Source: Craspedostauros australis (Eukaryota > Bacillariophyta > Bacillariophyceae > Mastogloiales > Achnanthaceae). From it: a stretch of DNA of 64,000 bases. The notes under the pieces were generated by a model that saw only the letters and a program-made list of their open reading frames with translations, made no database searches and was not told the origin of the DNA. Both the position numbers and the translations under genes were made by a program. The stretch lies in assembly GCA_026770025.1 (NCBI GenBank), contig JAMXDE010000010.1, forward strand, positions 434,001 through 498,000, written 5' to 3'. How positions within the stretch are numbered: the stretch's first letter is position 1; every line of letters begins with the position of its first letter. This document shows, one piece after another, positions 43,353 to 54,300 of this stretch.

Positions 43353-45860
43353 TTAGACCAACGATTCTGCAATCTCCTTCTCTTCTGATTCCGTGGGTTG
43401 CGCATCGCCATCCTTCTTGGTGGCGATTGTGACATCCATGCTGCGCTCGAGGTATCCGCACAGTGCGTCAAGCTCATCAATCTGCTTCTTGTGCTGATCC
43501 ATCTTGAACTGTGACAATCCCACACAGGTGAAGTGCATATTGTTGTTTGTGTGTGTGTAGTACGCATGTATGCCATCATCATAGGTTGCGTTGTGGGCAT
43601 GGAATAAGGAGAAGGACGAGGAGAGAAGTGAAAACGGCAATGACACCGACAAAAAAACGGGTGAGTGTGAGAAACGAGGATTGAGTTGGGTGATTGTTCC
43701 CACGATGGGGTGGCAAAGAATGTGGCATTGTACATGGGAAGGCGCACTTTTGCAGGCCGACGCCGCCACGGTGCTTACCTCAACGGATTGGCAGTACTGC
43801 CGTGTCATGGCCTCGAGCCGAATGTCCTGGATTGCGCTCTTGCTTCTCCACCAGTGCCCCGCCAGCTGCAATCGCTTGCCGCTGTCCTGCAGCAGCTTGG
43901 CGGCATTGCGGACCTCGTCTGAGAACACGCCACCGCGTGCTGGACTGGATGACACCAAGGCAGTGGACTGCCCCATGCCTGGGCTCGGGGGGATGTTGTT
44001 CGCAATTCGCATGAGCGGAGATTCGTTGGAAGTCAGATGCTCCAACCGCTGCTTGAGTCTGCGCCTTCGTTCTGCCGACTTGGTGGGTGTGAACTCCACT
44101 GTTGTGCATATGTCCGTTTTGGTGGCATCCGCCCTGGCACGGCGCAACAAGTGCCGTCCTGCGGAGATCATGGATCGCGGGGCTCTGCTTCGCGCTGGCG
44201 AATCGAATCCCGCGGCTTCGTCCTGCTGTGTCGATTGCATGTCTATGGTTGATTTGGTTTGCTGCGCCTTCTCCATCTCCCCCTGCACCGCCTGTTTCAA
44301 AGACGATTGTTGCGGCTGCTTGAGGTTGGACTTTGCGGGTCTGGCCTCGTCCGCGAAGCGCACATGCTTGCCACTGTTGGGGTCGCTAGCGACAAGTTGG
44401 GATGCAGCACTCATGGGGTGATTCTGCATGTGCGCCTCGTTGAGCTGGCGCAGACGATGGATTTCCTTCATCGCATCCTCCAGACGACCTTCCGTCTGCT
44501 CCCGTGTCTGCGCATTCTGCTTGGCCAGGTCCAACGCCAACTGCGCGTCCTCCTCGGCTGCTTGGACGCGATACTGCGCTCGTGAGAGCTCCTGTTCCAG
44601 CTGCTCTGACTTGTGCCCCACCTCGTCTCGGCGAGATTCCTGCTCCTCCAGCATCTTCCGAATCTGACCCTCGAGATGCTTGTTCTTGGTGCGCGATGCT
44701 GCCAGGGCTGCCTTGGAGTCGTCATGAAGTTGCTGCTCCGTCTGCAAGGCCTGCTTGGACCGTTCGAGTTCTATGGACAGCGCCAGGACTTCGTCCGCGT
44801 GGCTCTGTGCCAGACGGCCGACAGAACTGGGTGGCTTGTGCTGACGCCGCCATCTGCTCCCACCTCCGTTGGACATGGCGCTGGACATGGAGAGCGGGGT
44901 GGATTCTGAAAAGTGCGGGCCGCCGTGCTTCGGATCGTTACCGTTGGCTGGTGTGGTTGCTGTTTTCGAGTCCTCGGGTGTCGTGGCGAAGGCTGGCGGG
45001 CCTCCAGCATCATCGACCGTGTTGATGTCATCCCAGGGAGCGTAGCTTCCACGGCTCTTCGTGGACAAGAGCTGCTCGCTGTTGGCCGGCGACCGCAACG
45101 GACTCGTGAGCGACACCCCGCCAATGGAAATGGTGGCGCTCGCGATGGACGCCCCGCCGTTCATGGGCGATGGCAAGTGCTTGCGGGATGTCGTCGACGA
45201 GATGCTGCGGCCTGATGAGTACCGACGGGCAATTTCTGACGCTGCCTTGGCGTTGCGCCTCGCGTCTTCGGCATTCCTCGCTGTGTTGATGGCGACCGAG
45301 CTGACCTGAGTGTACGCTGTATCCAGCGACCGAATGAGTTCCGACGCTGCCTTGAGCGGCGACTGTCTCTGTGCCGCATCCCCGCCCTCCTCCTCGCCTG
45401 TGCCCTGATCTTTTTCTTCGTCTTCCTTTCCGCCGTTCGTCTTCCCCTCGCTTTTCATTTCATCGACCGTCGGTACGGTGATGCGCGGCAGCAAACTAAG
45501 CGTCGGCGTCGGTGCGTCTGCTGTGCTGGTAAGATTCATGGCTTTGCCGTTGCTGATGCCGTTGCTGGTGCTGTGACTTGCGGCGATGTCGGCGACCACG
45601 CTTCCGATCGCAGATTCAGGATGGCTCGTTCGTAGCGGCGATGCTCGCGGCGACGGTTTCAACTTCGTCTTGAACGCTTGTGGCGACGCATTCGTTATGC
45701 GCACGGCGCCAGGCGAACGCGGGGGCGGCAGTGCCACCAGCCGTGTTTCCTTCGGTGGTGACTGCGGAAGCGGGGGCGGACGGGGCATGCTCTGCGGTGA
45801 CGAGGCACTGCGCGAGGCACCCATCTGGCGAGGCGATCTGGGACTTCCCATTTCGCGCAT
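43353..45860 (-). CDS. Coiled-coil protein of unknown function, one intron
   Basis: Proposed exons are 45860-43779 and 43508-43353, with a 270-bp intron (43778-43509). The product is 745 residues. The first 330 residues are Ser/Pro-rich and basic. A coiled coil runs roughly from residue 380 to 490 (DEVLALSIELERSKQALQ ... EQELSRAQYRVQAAEEDA). Then comes KHVRFADE, a possible PP1-docking-like KxVxF motif. The exon 2 tail (FKMDQHKKQIDELDALCGYL) is also helical. The frame is open upstream to ATG 46169, but those 103 residues look like translated UTR, so I start at 45860. No homologous family was recognised; a cytoskeletal or scaffold role is a guess from the coiled coil. Confidence 0.65.
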   Translation of the reverse strand: MREMGSPRSPRQMGASRSASSPQSMPRPPPLPQSPPKETRLVALPPPRSPGAVRITNASPQAFKTKLKPSPRASPLRTSHPESAIGSVVADIAASHSTSNGISNGKAMNLTSTADAPTPTLSLLPRITVPTVDEMKSEGKTNGGKEDEEKDQGTGEEEGGDAAQRQSPLKAASELIRSLDTAYTQVSSVAINTARNAEDARRNAKAASEIARRYSSGRSISSTTSRKHLPSPMNGGASIASATISIGGVSLTSPLRSPANSEQLLSTKSRGSYAPWDDINTVDDAGGPPAFATTPEDSKTATTPANGNDPKHGGPHFSESTPLSMSSAMSNGGGSRWRRQHKPPSSVGRLAQSHADEVLALSIELERSKQALQTEQQLHDDSKAALAASRTKNKHLEGQIRKMLEEQESRRDEVGHKSEQLEQELSRAQYRVQAAEEDAQLALDLAKQNAQTREQTEGRLEDAMKEIHRLRQLNEAHMQNHPMSAASQLVASDPNSGKHVRFADEARPAKSNLKQPQQSSLKQAVQGEMEKAQQTKSTIDMQSTQQDEAAGFDSPARSRAPRSMISAGRHLLRRARADATKTDICTTVEFTPTKSAERRRRLKQRLEHLTSNESPLMRIANNIPPSPGMGQSTALVSSSPARGGVFSDEVRNAAKLLQDSGKRLQLAGHWWRSKSAIQDIRLEAMTRQYCQSVEVSTVAASACKSAPSHVQCHILCHPIVGTITQLNPRFSHSPVFLSVSLPFSLLSSSFSLFHAHNATYDDGIHAYYTHTNNNMHFTCVGLSQFKMDQHKKQIDELDALCGYLERSMDVTIATKKDGDAQPTESEEKEIAESLV
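43509..43778 (-). other. Likely 270-bp intron, frame-neutral
   Basis: On the minus strand the donor is GAG|GTAAGC and the acceptor is TTGTCACAG|TTC. The length is a multiple of three and no stop occurs inside, so the open frame continues through it. The interior is pyrimidine-rich and translates to unlikely Ser/Phe/His-rich sequence. Confidence 0.7.
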
Positions 45861-46797
45861 GCCTCTCTCGCTACTCGCCACGTTGCGGGCGAGCTGTTGC
45901 GTTGTGAAAGGCAGCCACCGTGGGAAGGGGAAGGGATGACCCAAGCTGCAATTGCCAATGTATTCTACTTGTAGTAATATGCAAGATGAGCTGTTGCACG
46001 ATCTAATCTGACTTAGACTCTCTGTTGGTAGGGAGTTGAGTTGAGTTGAATAATAGAATAGCAGACCACAGCAGTATTGTGCTGTCCACAGTGACGGTTG
46101 CAATCTGTGGGCGATGGCAGCGCCTGCCAAGACTTGTGCGGTTTGGCAGTGTGTGTCTCTGCTCCGCATGGGTCATGCGACTTTTTCCGTCATTGTCGGC
46201 CCTGTTTCTTTTTCGTATCGCCGTTGTCGTGGCTGTGTGTTTGTACGTACAAGATTTCTGGCACTGACCAACTCGATTACTCTGCTCGCCACAACCAGCA
46301 ACCTTTTCCACAAACACGGACGTTCGTGTAAATCGGCAGACGGACAGATGATGCAGTAAAATGTCAATTGGAATGCTCGTCGGGATGCAATCCTCGCAGT
46401 TCCTCATGTTATACCCGTACTACTATGACTACTCACTCTGCTCTACTTTTTACTCTTGATCCCTATCCATCGTCGTGCAATATTATATATTTTGTAGGCA
46501 GTGGGCCTGGGAACATCATGCTCGTCGAGCACCGATTGCAAAGTTAATCGCCACAGCGCAACCGAGCATCACAATGTGGCTGCGGGCGGAGACTGGAATA
46601 CGTACTCGACCATATTGAACGTGACTTGACTGGGGCGCAATTGTATCTTCTGCTCAATTTTCTTCGTGGTGCTCGTCTGTTTCGTTCGTTCTTTCGTTCA
46701 TTCGAGAGGGAGACGCTGCTGAACGCACGCAGTGCCAATGCTTCGGCCATGTCCTGTTGCTGATCCTGAAGTTACTTCGTCGATCGGCACCGGTCGT
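45861..46797. other. Intergenic, upstream of the coiled-coil gene
   Basis: It is flanked by the 5' end of the coiled-coil gene and the 3' end of GPN2, both on the minus strand. An in-frame open extension of the coiled-coil gene reaches 46169. No other gene was seen. Confidence 0.5.
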
Positions 46798-46818
46798 CTA
46801 GTCCCCGTGTACTTGTTG

Positions 46819-46854
<36 letters not shown>

Positions 46855-48024
46855 ACGATGGATGGAGTTCAACCGTTCTGTGATCGTCAGGATCGTCTCC
46901 TGGTCGTTGTAGGCCCCCGCGTCGCCCCGCACAGCGCACTGGAATAGATCGTGATTGGCGTTGCTCGTCTCGCTGGAGGTGAAGATGTACCCGTTGCATT
47001 TGTCAATGTCTGCCACGACCCTCCCCACAGACTCTGCCTTCGAAATGTCGAGCATGAGGAAGGACAGCAGCCCGAAGTCGTCCACCACTTCAGCGAACAG
47101 ACCTTGCAGTTTTTCGAATTTTTTGGAGAACCGTGTGTTCCTCCGGCGCTTGCGTGCTTTTTGGAAATCCGGATCATCCGCGTACGTGTCCTGGACGTCG
47201 ATGCTGCTGGGATTGTACCCATCGCCATCGAGATCGAGGGCGAACAACGTGCCATCGTTCATTTCCGACGTGCCCCCGGCATGATTGCCTTCCAGGAAGG
47301 GAAGCAACCGATCAAGATCATTGCATTCGACGAAATAGTTCAACGCCAGTGGCAACGGTCCGTAATTCCCCAACAGATCCACCTTGGAAAGGACACTGAC
47401 CGTCGGCAGTTCCAGCCGGATCATGGTGCTAGTCGCGAGCAAGGCGGCGGAAAGGAAGTTCGTCGGTTCCGCGCAATAGTGCGCGTCGATCAGCTGCACC
47501 GCCACCAAGCGGAGCCGTAGGCGTGCGATCAATTTCGCAAACAGGGATTGGATGGTGTCGGAATGGGTGTAGAGCTCCACCTGACCCGGCAGATCGAAGA
47601 TGAGGTAGGGGCGGCTGTTGGGCAAGCGTTCCTGGATGCGAGCGCTGATCATGTCGATGATCGTATCCACGTGTTTGGTGATGTACTCCATGCAGTACAC
47701 CAAACCACCGTTGGGTCCCAAGTGCAAGTCCTTCATGACAGATGACAGGTTGATGATGTCTTGACAAACATCCAGCAAGGTCTCGTAGGGCAGCGCATTC
47801 GAATGGGAAGTTTTGCCTATGTCTGAACTTGGCTTGGCTTCTGCGGATGAACCTGGCTTCGATGTGGGGACCTCGTTGGCGGGATCGAGGTTGATGACCC
47901 AGGCATCCCGCCCAAGCAACCGCAGGTAGTCCTGCATCCCCGTGCAGTACGTCGTCTTGCCAGATCCGGGAGGCCCCACCACCACCTGCCCGTAAAGCGT
48001 GATTTCAGCGTTGGTGGCAGCCAT
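46798..48024 (-). CDS. GPN2: GPN-loop GTPase 2
   Basis: It predicts 408 residues from ATG 48024. The P-loop is GPPGSGKTT (about 17-25). The family-defining Gly-Pro-Asn loop is in LGPNGGLVYCMEY (GPN at 103-105). FDLPGQVELYTH is the switch region, and SKVDLL is the guanine-specificity motif. GPN proteins dimerise and help assemble and import RNA polymerase II; GPN2 is the closest match by the surrounding wording. Compared with usual GPN2 there is an inserted Ser/Lys-rich stretch of about 25 residues after DPANEVP, before the SNALPYE segment, and a variable segment near 245-285. The C terminus ends in 14 Gln followed by VHGD, from CAG codons at 46813-46854. Confidence 0.95.
46813..46854 (-). repeat. 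CAG/CAA tract coding poly-Gln in GPN2
   Basis: Fourteen consecutive Gln codons, nearly all CAG, lie five codons before the stop. The tract length is likely to vary between alleles. Confidence 0.95.
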
Positions 48025-48920
48025 TGCTCTCACTCCTCATGGTCTTGGCCTGGTCGAGTTATAAGTGAGCACCACTAGCAGTTTCGGCGGCAGTGGTAGT
48101 TACAGTACCGATGTGAATCACAGTAACAGGAATTGTAGTTGTAGGAGTGGCAGATGCAGACGCAGTTATTGTCGCAATGGAGTGCTTGGGAACCGCTGAG
48201 AGGCACATCGCAGCGACAAACCCAACACGGAAAATGGTGGGTTTGGTTCGGTGTGGCCACAGAACAACCAAGTTTCCTTCTCTGCGTCTGGCGAACGATC
48301 CTGCACATTCGTGTACGACGACGTACTGATGGAGGCCCCATCCAGCGTTGGGCAAAAACACCCCACTATCGTGGCTCAGACTTTTGCGTACGATCTGGAC
48401 ACCGTTTTGCTCACAACAAAGGCCACCGAGAAGAGAGCCAGGAACAAAAGGCAACAACAGAAGCGCAATCCATGGCACGATCCGCTCTCTTCACCTACGA
48501 GCACACATAACACTTCCTCCACAATAAAGGAGATGATGTTCATCGACAGGGTGTCTCGCAACTTGTCTGCGGGAAGGAGCAACTTCATGCGATGCGATGC
48601 GACAGAAAACAAAATGTCGAAAAACGGGCGGGACGTTTCGGATTGGTGAGACAACTGAGAAACTAGCCGTTCCTGCCTCATCAAGGCCAAGACGAAACAA
48701 TCTGCCAAGAGGTACCATACACGTACCAGCGCGACAATACAGTATGCTGCGAGACTGCGCTGTTGCAAATTATGGAGCGACCGAGTTTATCGACCGTCCG
48801 TCCATACTCAAGCACGCGACGCCACGCAGACATCAGATCTTGAAGTGGCAAACCTCATAAAGTTGCAGTCGCTTCACAATCAACGAACAAGTAACGCATA
48901 CGATACGCGTGCATCCAAGC
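48025..48920. other. Divergent intergenic region
   Basis: It lies between the start codons of GPN2 (-) and the FG-GAP-like gene (+), so it should hold both promoters. Several frames of 60-130 codons overlap on both strands without any motif. Confidence 0.55.
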
Positions 48921-50990
48921 ATGATGCGAGGCATCGACTTCACCATCTCATCCATGCTCCTTGCCTGCCTGATGGGCATTGCTGGCGCCTCTCAAGAACG
49001 ATTCAATCTTTTGAGCTCCATCTCCGAGCCGCAGGCATCCTCCGCCTTCGGTACCGTTGTCAAGATCTCCGAGAAATCCGACCGAGTTGCCGTGGGAGAT
49101 CCCGACTTTTCGAATGGCGATGGTGCCATTTTCTTGTACCATCGCGCCAGCTGCACGGTTGGCAGCGCTGACAACGGCGCTGGCAATGGCACCAACAGCG
49201 ACAGCGACTTCGTCACATCATGCGACTGGAAATTGATAGCCACTCTCCGTGGATCGTCGGAGGAGCACATGGGCAACTATTTCGACATGGCGGATAACGG
49301 GTTGTTCCTCGCAGTCGGACGAAGAGGCAGCGACGGCCAAAGCTACGTCGATGTCCTCTCCACGCTTCCCAACAACGTGCAAGTTGGAAACAGTGTCCGC
49401 ATCTGCGACGGGCCGCTCTCTGACACGTCCATATCCATCGCGCAGGCATTCGACCTGGAGCAGCAACGAAATGCGTACCATCTCATCACAGCATGCGATT
49501 CATCCGATGGATATCGCGGCTTCGTCCAGTCTCACACGTACCACCCGCAAGAACGTGGCTGGAAGCTTCGAGGTTCCCGTCTCCAGGGACAGCACTCCGG
49601 TGCGCGATTTGGATCGCAAGTAGTTTTCGCTGAAGCTCCATCGTCGCTGCATCAAACCCAACGCGCATTTCGGATTGCTGTGTCGGCACCCGGATTCGAT
49701 GGCCAACGTGGCATGATCCAAGTATTTGATTTCGTCAACGGTGAATGGTTTCAATTCGGCAGTGCCATCGTCGGCCACGCGCCAGGAGAGCAGCTTGGCC
49801 AGTTCATGGACATGAGCAACACAGCCGACCCCTACATCGTGGCGTCGTCAATCCAACGCAGCGATCAAGGCATGCGGCGCAACGACTACAACAACACCGA
49901 GGCCAACACCAATACCAGTTCCAACACTGCACGCGGGGCCTCCTCCCTCCAAGCCGCCTCGCCGTCAGACCTTCGGGTATTCCACTGGATGAAAGCCCAT
50001 TTTGACGCACCAAGTGGCTGGAGCCTGATATTTGAAACCGTGGTGACATCCGACGAGGGCTTCGGCCCTGCTCGCAGCATCGTTCAACAAGTGGTGATGA
50101 CAGATGAAGGCAATCGAATCGTCGCCCTTGCTACTTCACCGCCATCGCAAAAGACAACATCACATCCACGGCAAGTTTTTGTGTATGACCGTTTCGATCA
50201 GCAGCAATGGATGCATGGGCCACAGATGATGATCACATCCTCTGCATCGGCAGCACCGGTAGTATCATCGTATGTTCGCTCACGAACGACGAACCACCGG
50301 TCGACACAGCTGTCCTTGTCATTGAATCCGTCAGGCTCCGTCATTGCGATCGGGTCCGAACCCCCAAGCAACGACCAGCATAAGCGCGCCCGCGTCTCGC
50401 TCTATTTGGATCACTCGGGATATTGCAGTGTGCCAACCTCTTCCGATAATCAACACGGTAGCACCGCAATCGTGAAGGAAGCGTTCGATCGACGCCAATG
50501 CCGGGAGCATGGTATCGTCTCCATCGCGTCTCCGGCACAGTGCGTTCAGACACAAGTCTTCCATTCAGGTGACTACCAATCTTGTGTTTGGAAAGGATCT
50601 GCAACACTCCACGAAGTCGTGCCCCCGATATCAAGTGCGCCGTCGACGTCACCGCCGTCAACAAGCGGTGCCTCGCTCAGAAGAAGCAGTGTCCCATCCA
50701 ATGCTCCCACCAGCAACCCGACGGTGCAAGTCACCCGATTTGACATGACAACAACGAACCCACCCGATCAACCGGCAACACCCGCACCAACGTCAACAGC
50801 AACGACGCCACCGCTGTACACAGGCACAAAGCAAGGCGAGGACGACCCAGGGCGTGGTGCGCTATTCTACATTTTCCTCATCCTCATCGGTCTCGTGGTC
50901 TTGGGCCTTGTGATGATGTCGATTTTGTCAGCCGACGCCAGCGAAAAACAAGCGGCAGCGCCAGCGCGCTCCAGCAAGACGGTGGAATAG
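48921..50990 (+). CDS. FG-GAP-like beta-propeller surface protein, type I membrane
   Basis: It predicts 689 residues from ATG 48921 (a second ATG follows immediately). Residues 1-24 form a signal peptide (ISSMLLACLMGIAGAS). The ectodomain to about 560 has blade-like segments with FG-GAP-type wording: SSAFGTVVKISEKSDRVAVG, FAEAPSS...FRIAVSAPGF and LSLNPSGSVIAIGS, which suggests a beta propeller. A Ser/Thr/Pro stalk follows (APSTSPPSTSGAS, about 575-640). A single membrane span lies at about 647-670 (FYIFLILIGLVVLGLVMMSIL) with a short cytoplasmic tail. Such proteins are common in diatoms; many are thought to act at the cell surface or frustule-membrane interface, but the role is not established. 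Several Cys may be disulfide-bonded. Confidence 0.82.
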   Translation: MMRGIDFTISSMLLACLMGIAGASQERFNLLSSISEPQASSAFGTVVKISEKSDRVAVGDPDFSNGDGAIFLYHRASCTVGSADNGAGNGTNSDSDFVTSCDWKLIATLRGSSEEHMGNYFDMADNGLFLAVGRRGSDGQSYVDVLSTLPNNVQVGNSVRICDGPLSDTSISIAQAFDLEQQRNAYHLITACDSSDGYRGFVQSHTYHPQERGWKLRGSRLQGQHSGARFGSQVVFAEAPSSLHQTQRAFRIAVSAPGFDGQRGMIQVFDFVNGEWFQFGSAIVGHAPGEQLGQFMDMSNTADPYIVASSIQRSDQGMRRNDYNNTEANTNTSSNTARGASSLQAASPSDLRVFHWMKAHFDAPSGWSLIFETVVTSDEGFGPARSIVQQVVMTDEGNRIVALATSPPSQKTTSHPRQVFVYDRFDQQQWMHGPQMMITSSASAAPVVSSYVRSRTTNHRSTQLSLSLNPSGSVIAIGSEPPSNDQHKRARVSLYLDHSGYCSVPTSSDNQHGSTAIVKEAFDRRQCREHGIVSIASPAQCVQTQVFHSGDYQSCVWKGSATLHEVVPPISSAPSTSPPSTSGASLRRSSVPSNAPTSNPTVQVTRFDMTTTNPPDQPATPAPTSTATTPPLYTGTKQGEDDPGRGALFYIFLILIGLVVLGLVMMSILSADASEKQAAAPARSSKTVE

Positions 50991-51309
50991 GAACACGAAC
51001 AGCGACGGTTTGAAACGCAACAGGGCAGCAGAATAACAGCAGCGACGGTGACACTGATACAAACAATCGACCACCAATCGTCAACAAACACAAGACAAGC
51101 ACACTACCACCCACTTGTGAGAAATGTGCTTATCCAATCATGTAGGTGTAGAGAATAAGAGGCAGTACCAAATAATACTATGATAACTCTACACTGCTAG
51201 CTAGCGCTTGGCGTTGAACGATCTTCGGAGCGATCGTATCCGATGTCGCCGCCGTCCTGGTGTCATTTCTGTTGTGCATCGTTGGGTGTGCGTGGTTGTT
51301 TGTGTGCTT
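50991..51309. other. Convergent intergenic region
   Basis: It separates the 3' ends of the FG-GAP-like gene and the helicase-associated-repeat gene. No feature was seen apart from presumed 3' UTRs. Confidence 0.6.
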
Positions 51310-54300
51310 CTACTGCAGACCGAGACTGGAATCAACATCGGATTCATCTTCCTCCTCCGTGCCCTCGTACTCCTCACCGTAGTATTCGTACTCAACTTCT
51401 TGGCCTTCGCCGTTTGCTCCGTTCGCGTCTGTTGCCAACAGAGCATCGGTATCATCTGCGACGCTCTCTTCTTCGTACTCTGCCACCATGGCGGCCTCGA
51501 GGTTTTCTTGGACGGAACCGCCTTTGTTCCCAGTCACCAACTCCAGAATGCGCGTGTCAATATCCTCCAGCATCTTCTCGATGGTCTTCGGATGCAGATC
51601 GGTACAACCGGTCATCTCTGTGCGGAAGTACTTCAGTTTCTGCAACATCTCGTCCTTGCCCGTGTCCGAATTGAGAGCAACTTGTGAATCTTCCAGCTCC
51701 TTCAAGGTCTCATCTATCTGCTGGAAGAGACCTGGGCCATACTTTTCCTCATGCTCCGCGGCCATTTGCGGGTACCCGTTGCGTCTCAGCACGAACGCAT
51801 TGTCTCGACGCCCCAGCTCGTACCAGTAATCCTTGACATAGTCCCAATTGTGCCACTTGCGCCACCAGAGCTTCGGATCATCTGTCTCGAAGAACGGCCC
51901 GTCCGCGATGATCTTGTCTGTCAGGCCCATCGGGACGTCGCTCATCTTGGAGTAGTCCGGGTGTCCCATGGCGCACAAAAGGAGGGTCTCTGATGTCATC
52001 TCGGGTTCGTTTGGATCGATCGGCATGGCGAGATTCGGGAACCAAACGAAGTCGATCATTCGCAGCAGACCGACCTTGTCGACATGGTACGCCTCCAAGA
52101 AGTTCTGAAGTTGGCGCACGCGTTCTACAGCTTTGCCCAGTTCGTACCCAGCCAACGCAGTTGGCCAAGGATCTTCATCGGGCATGACAAAGTCCGCCGC
52201 GACGAACATGTCTCCGCGGACCAAGTAGTATGCGTACATTGCGCACATGGCCTTTTCGAATGGGATGTCGATGAAGTACTTGGGATCGCCCCAATCAAAG
52301 CCAATGGCATCGAGCTGTGCTTTGCGTTCCTCCAGGTGCTTCACCTCCAGGCTTCCATCTCGGATTCGCCAAACGATATTTCCCAGCGGCATGCCACCGA
52401 GGTAATCTGGCCAGTTCGCGTCGACTGCCTTTGTGCCATCGTCTGTATCGGAAAGTTCTGATTGCAGCTGAAGGATATCGGCCTCGATGATATCCTCCGT
52501 CATGGCCGATTCGGCCTCCTCCAGCCGGGATATGGCAGCGGCGGCACGTTTGGATGCATCCATTTCGATCTCCATATCGAAATCTGGGATGCCGAATTCG
52601 TCCATCTCGGCATCATAATCCTGAAGAGGGATGGCATAGTCTGCTGTGGTGAGGTTGGCGAAGTCTCCGTAGAATGATTTGTACAACGTGAGGGCTTCGA
52701 CAACGTCTTCAAACACCCACTCACCGCCAAAGTCGTCGTTGAACCATGGAATTTCCTTATGTCGCTTTCCCTTCACGATACGTGCATGTTCGCTGTTGAT
52801 GCAGAAGGAGAAAGATGTATAACAGTATGACATCGGAGCGTGGCATAGAAAGAGACGGTATTCATTGTGCGCGTGATCACAGGCATCAAATTGGTGGTGG
52901 GATGTGAGAACAAACGATCATGAATGGGTACACTTGTATGTGCGTACGTGTATGTGTGCGGGTATGCGTGTATAGTCCGCACACATCGTTTGTTCGTCCG
53001 CCCGCTCGAGGGCGTGAGGGACAAACTGGCAATTTTGCTTTCGCTGAGGTTTGACAGAGACCTCTGTCCTTCGACAGCATTCACCCCGCAACTATGCATC
53101 GCAATCAAAGAGAACTTACCCGTCCTGCACCTTCTCAATAATGCCGCATTCCTCTGCGCGCTTCATGGCAGCAGCCAAGGTTTCGTTGAGCATTGGTCGT
53201 GGTTTGTACTCTTCGGCTGGTGATTCCGCCTCCTCGCTCATCCCAAATTCATCCATATTCACGCTGCCGTCAATCCCCCACGTCGGCGCGGTAGGTTGGG
53301 CAGACTGCGGGTCTAGATCCGAATCCAGACCAAAGTCCGCGCCGAAGATGTCGTCAAGAGCGTTGATGGCATCCATCGTGCTGGCGCCGGCCTCGGGCGA
53401 CCTTTCCTCCGTGTCGACCTGCGCCGCTTCCTCCATCGGTGCAGCTGGAATTGTGTCGGCGACTACAGCTGCTGGATCTTCGTCGACGTCGACATCGACG
53501 TCGGCATCAGTGCCGGCTGCTTTGCGGCCTCTCCGAGCTTGCGGTGGACTCCATATGAAGCCAAGATCGTCCAGCATCTGACGGCGCTCGGGGTTGTTCT
53601 TGACGAAGGTCCCCTGACTCCGAATTGCGTTGACTCTGGCGCCCAGGCGAAGTCCCCACGTCTCCTCGGCCCATTGAGGAGAATCAGAGGGGACCACGAA
53701 CGGCTGTGGGATGAGGAGGTCGCCGTAGATCTCTCTGTAGGTCTTTAGTGCGGAGAAGACCTTTTGGAATCGGGCATCGTTGGTAACCTCCTTCTTGTTG
53801 GCTTGCAATCCTAGCACCGCAAACTGTTCTGTAGCCTCGGGGTGCTGTTTCCGGAATGCGGCCGTTTTCATTGTCAATAGTATGCTACCCAGGGGGAGGC
53901 CTCTTGTGTTGACGGGCCATGGTTCCTCGTTGGGGACGGTGAAATCAGCTGGGACCATGAAAGAACCCTCTGGCTTGGTTTGCATCCGGTACATCTTGAC
54001 AGCATCGAAGAGCTGATCGGATGTGACGCCTTTGTCAATGGTTGGGTCGTTCGTTGGTGACGCTACACGGGCTCTCCACACAAAGCCGAGGTCGTCAAGG
54101 GTCTTGCGGCGCTCAGAGTTATTGTTGACGTACTTGCCAGTGGATCGGATCTGGCTCACCCTTAGCCCGAGCTTCATCTCCCAGGCGCTTTCTACCAATT
54201 TCAGCCGCGATGCATTCGTCGCACGAGAATGCGTCGCAGCGATACCACAAGTTGAATGCACAATCCGTAACATGGTTCAGAAATCAATGTTGAGGTATGA

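Noticed and set aside
45861..46169. N-terminal 103 residues of the coiled-coil protein
   Set aside because: They translate AT-rich repetitive DNA into unlikely sequence; a downstream ATG fits better.
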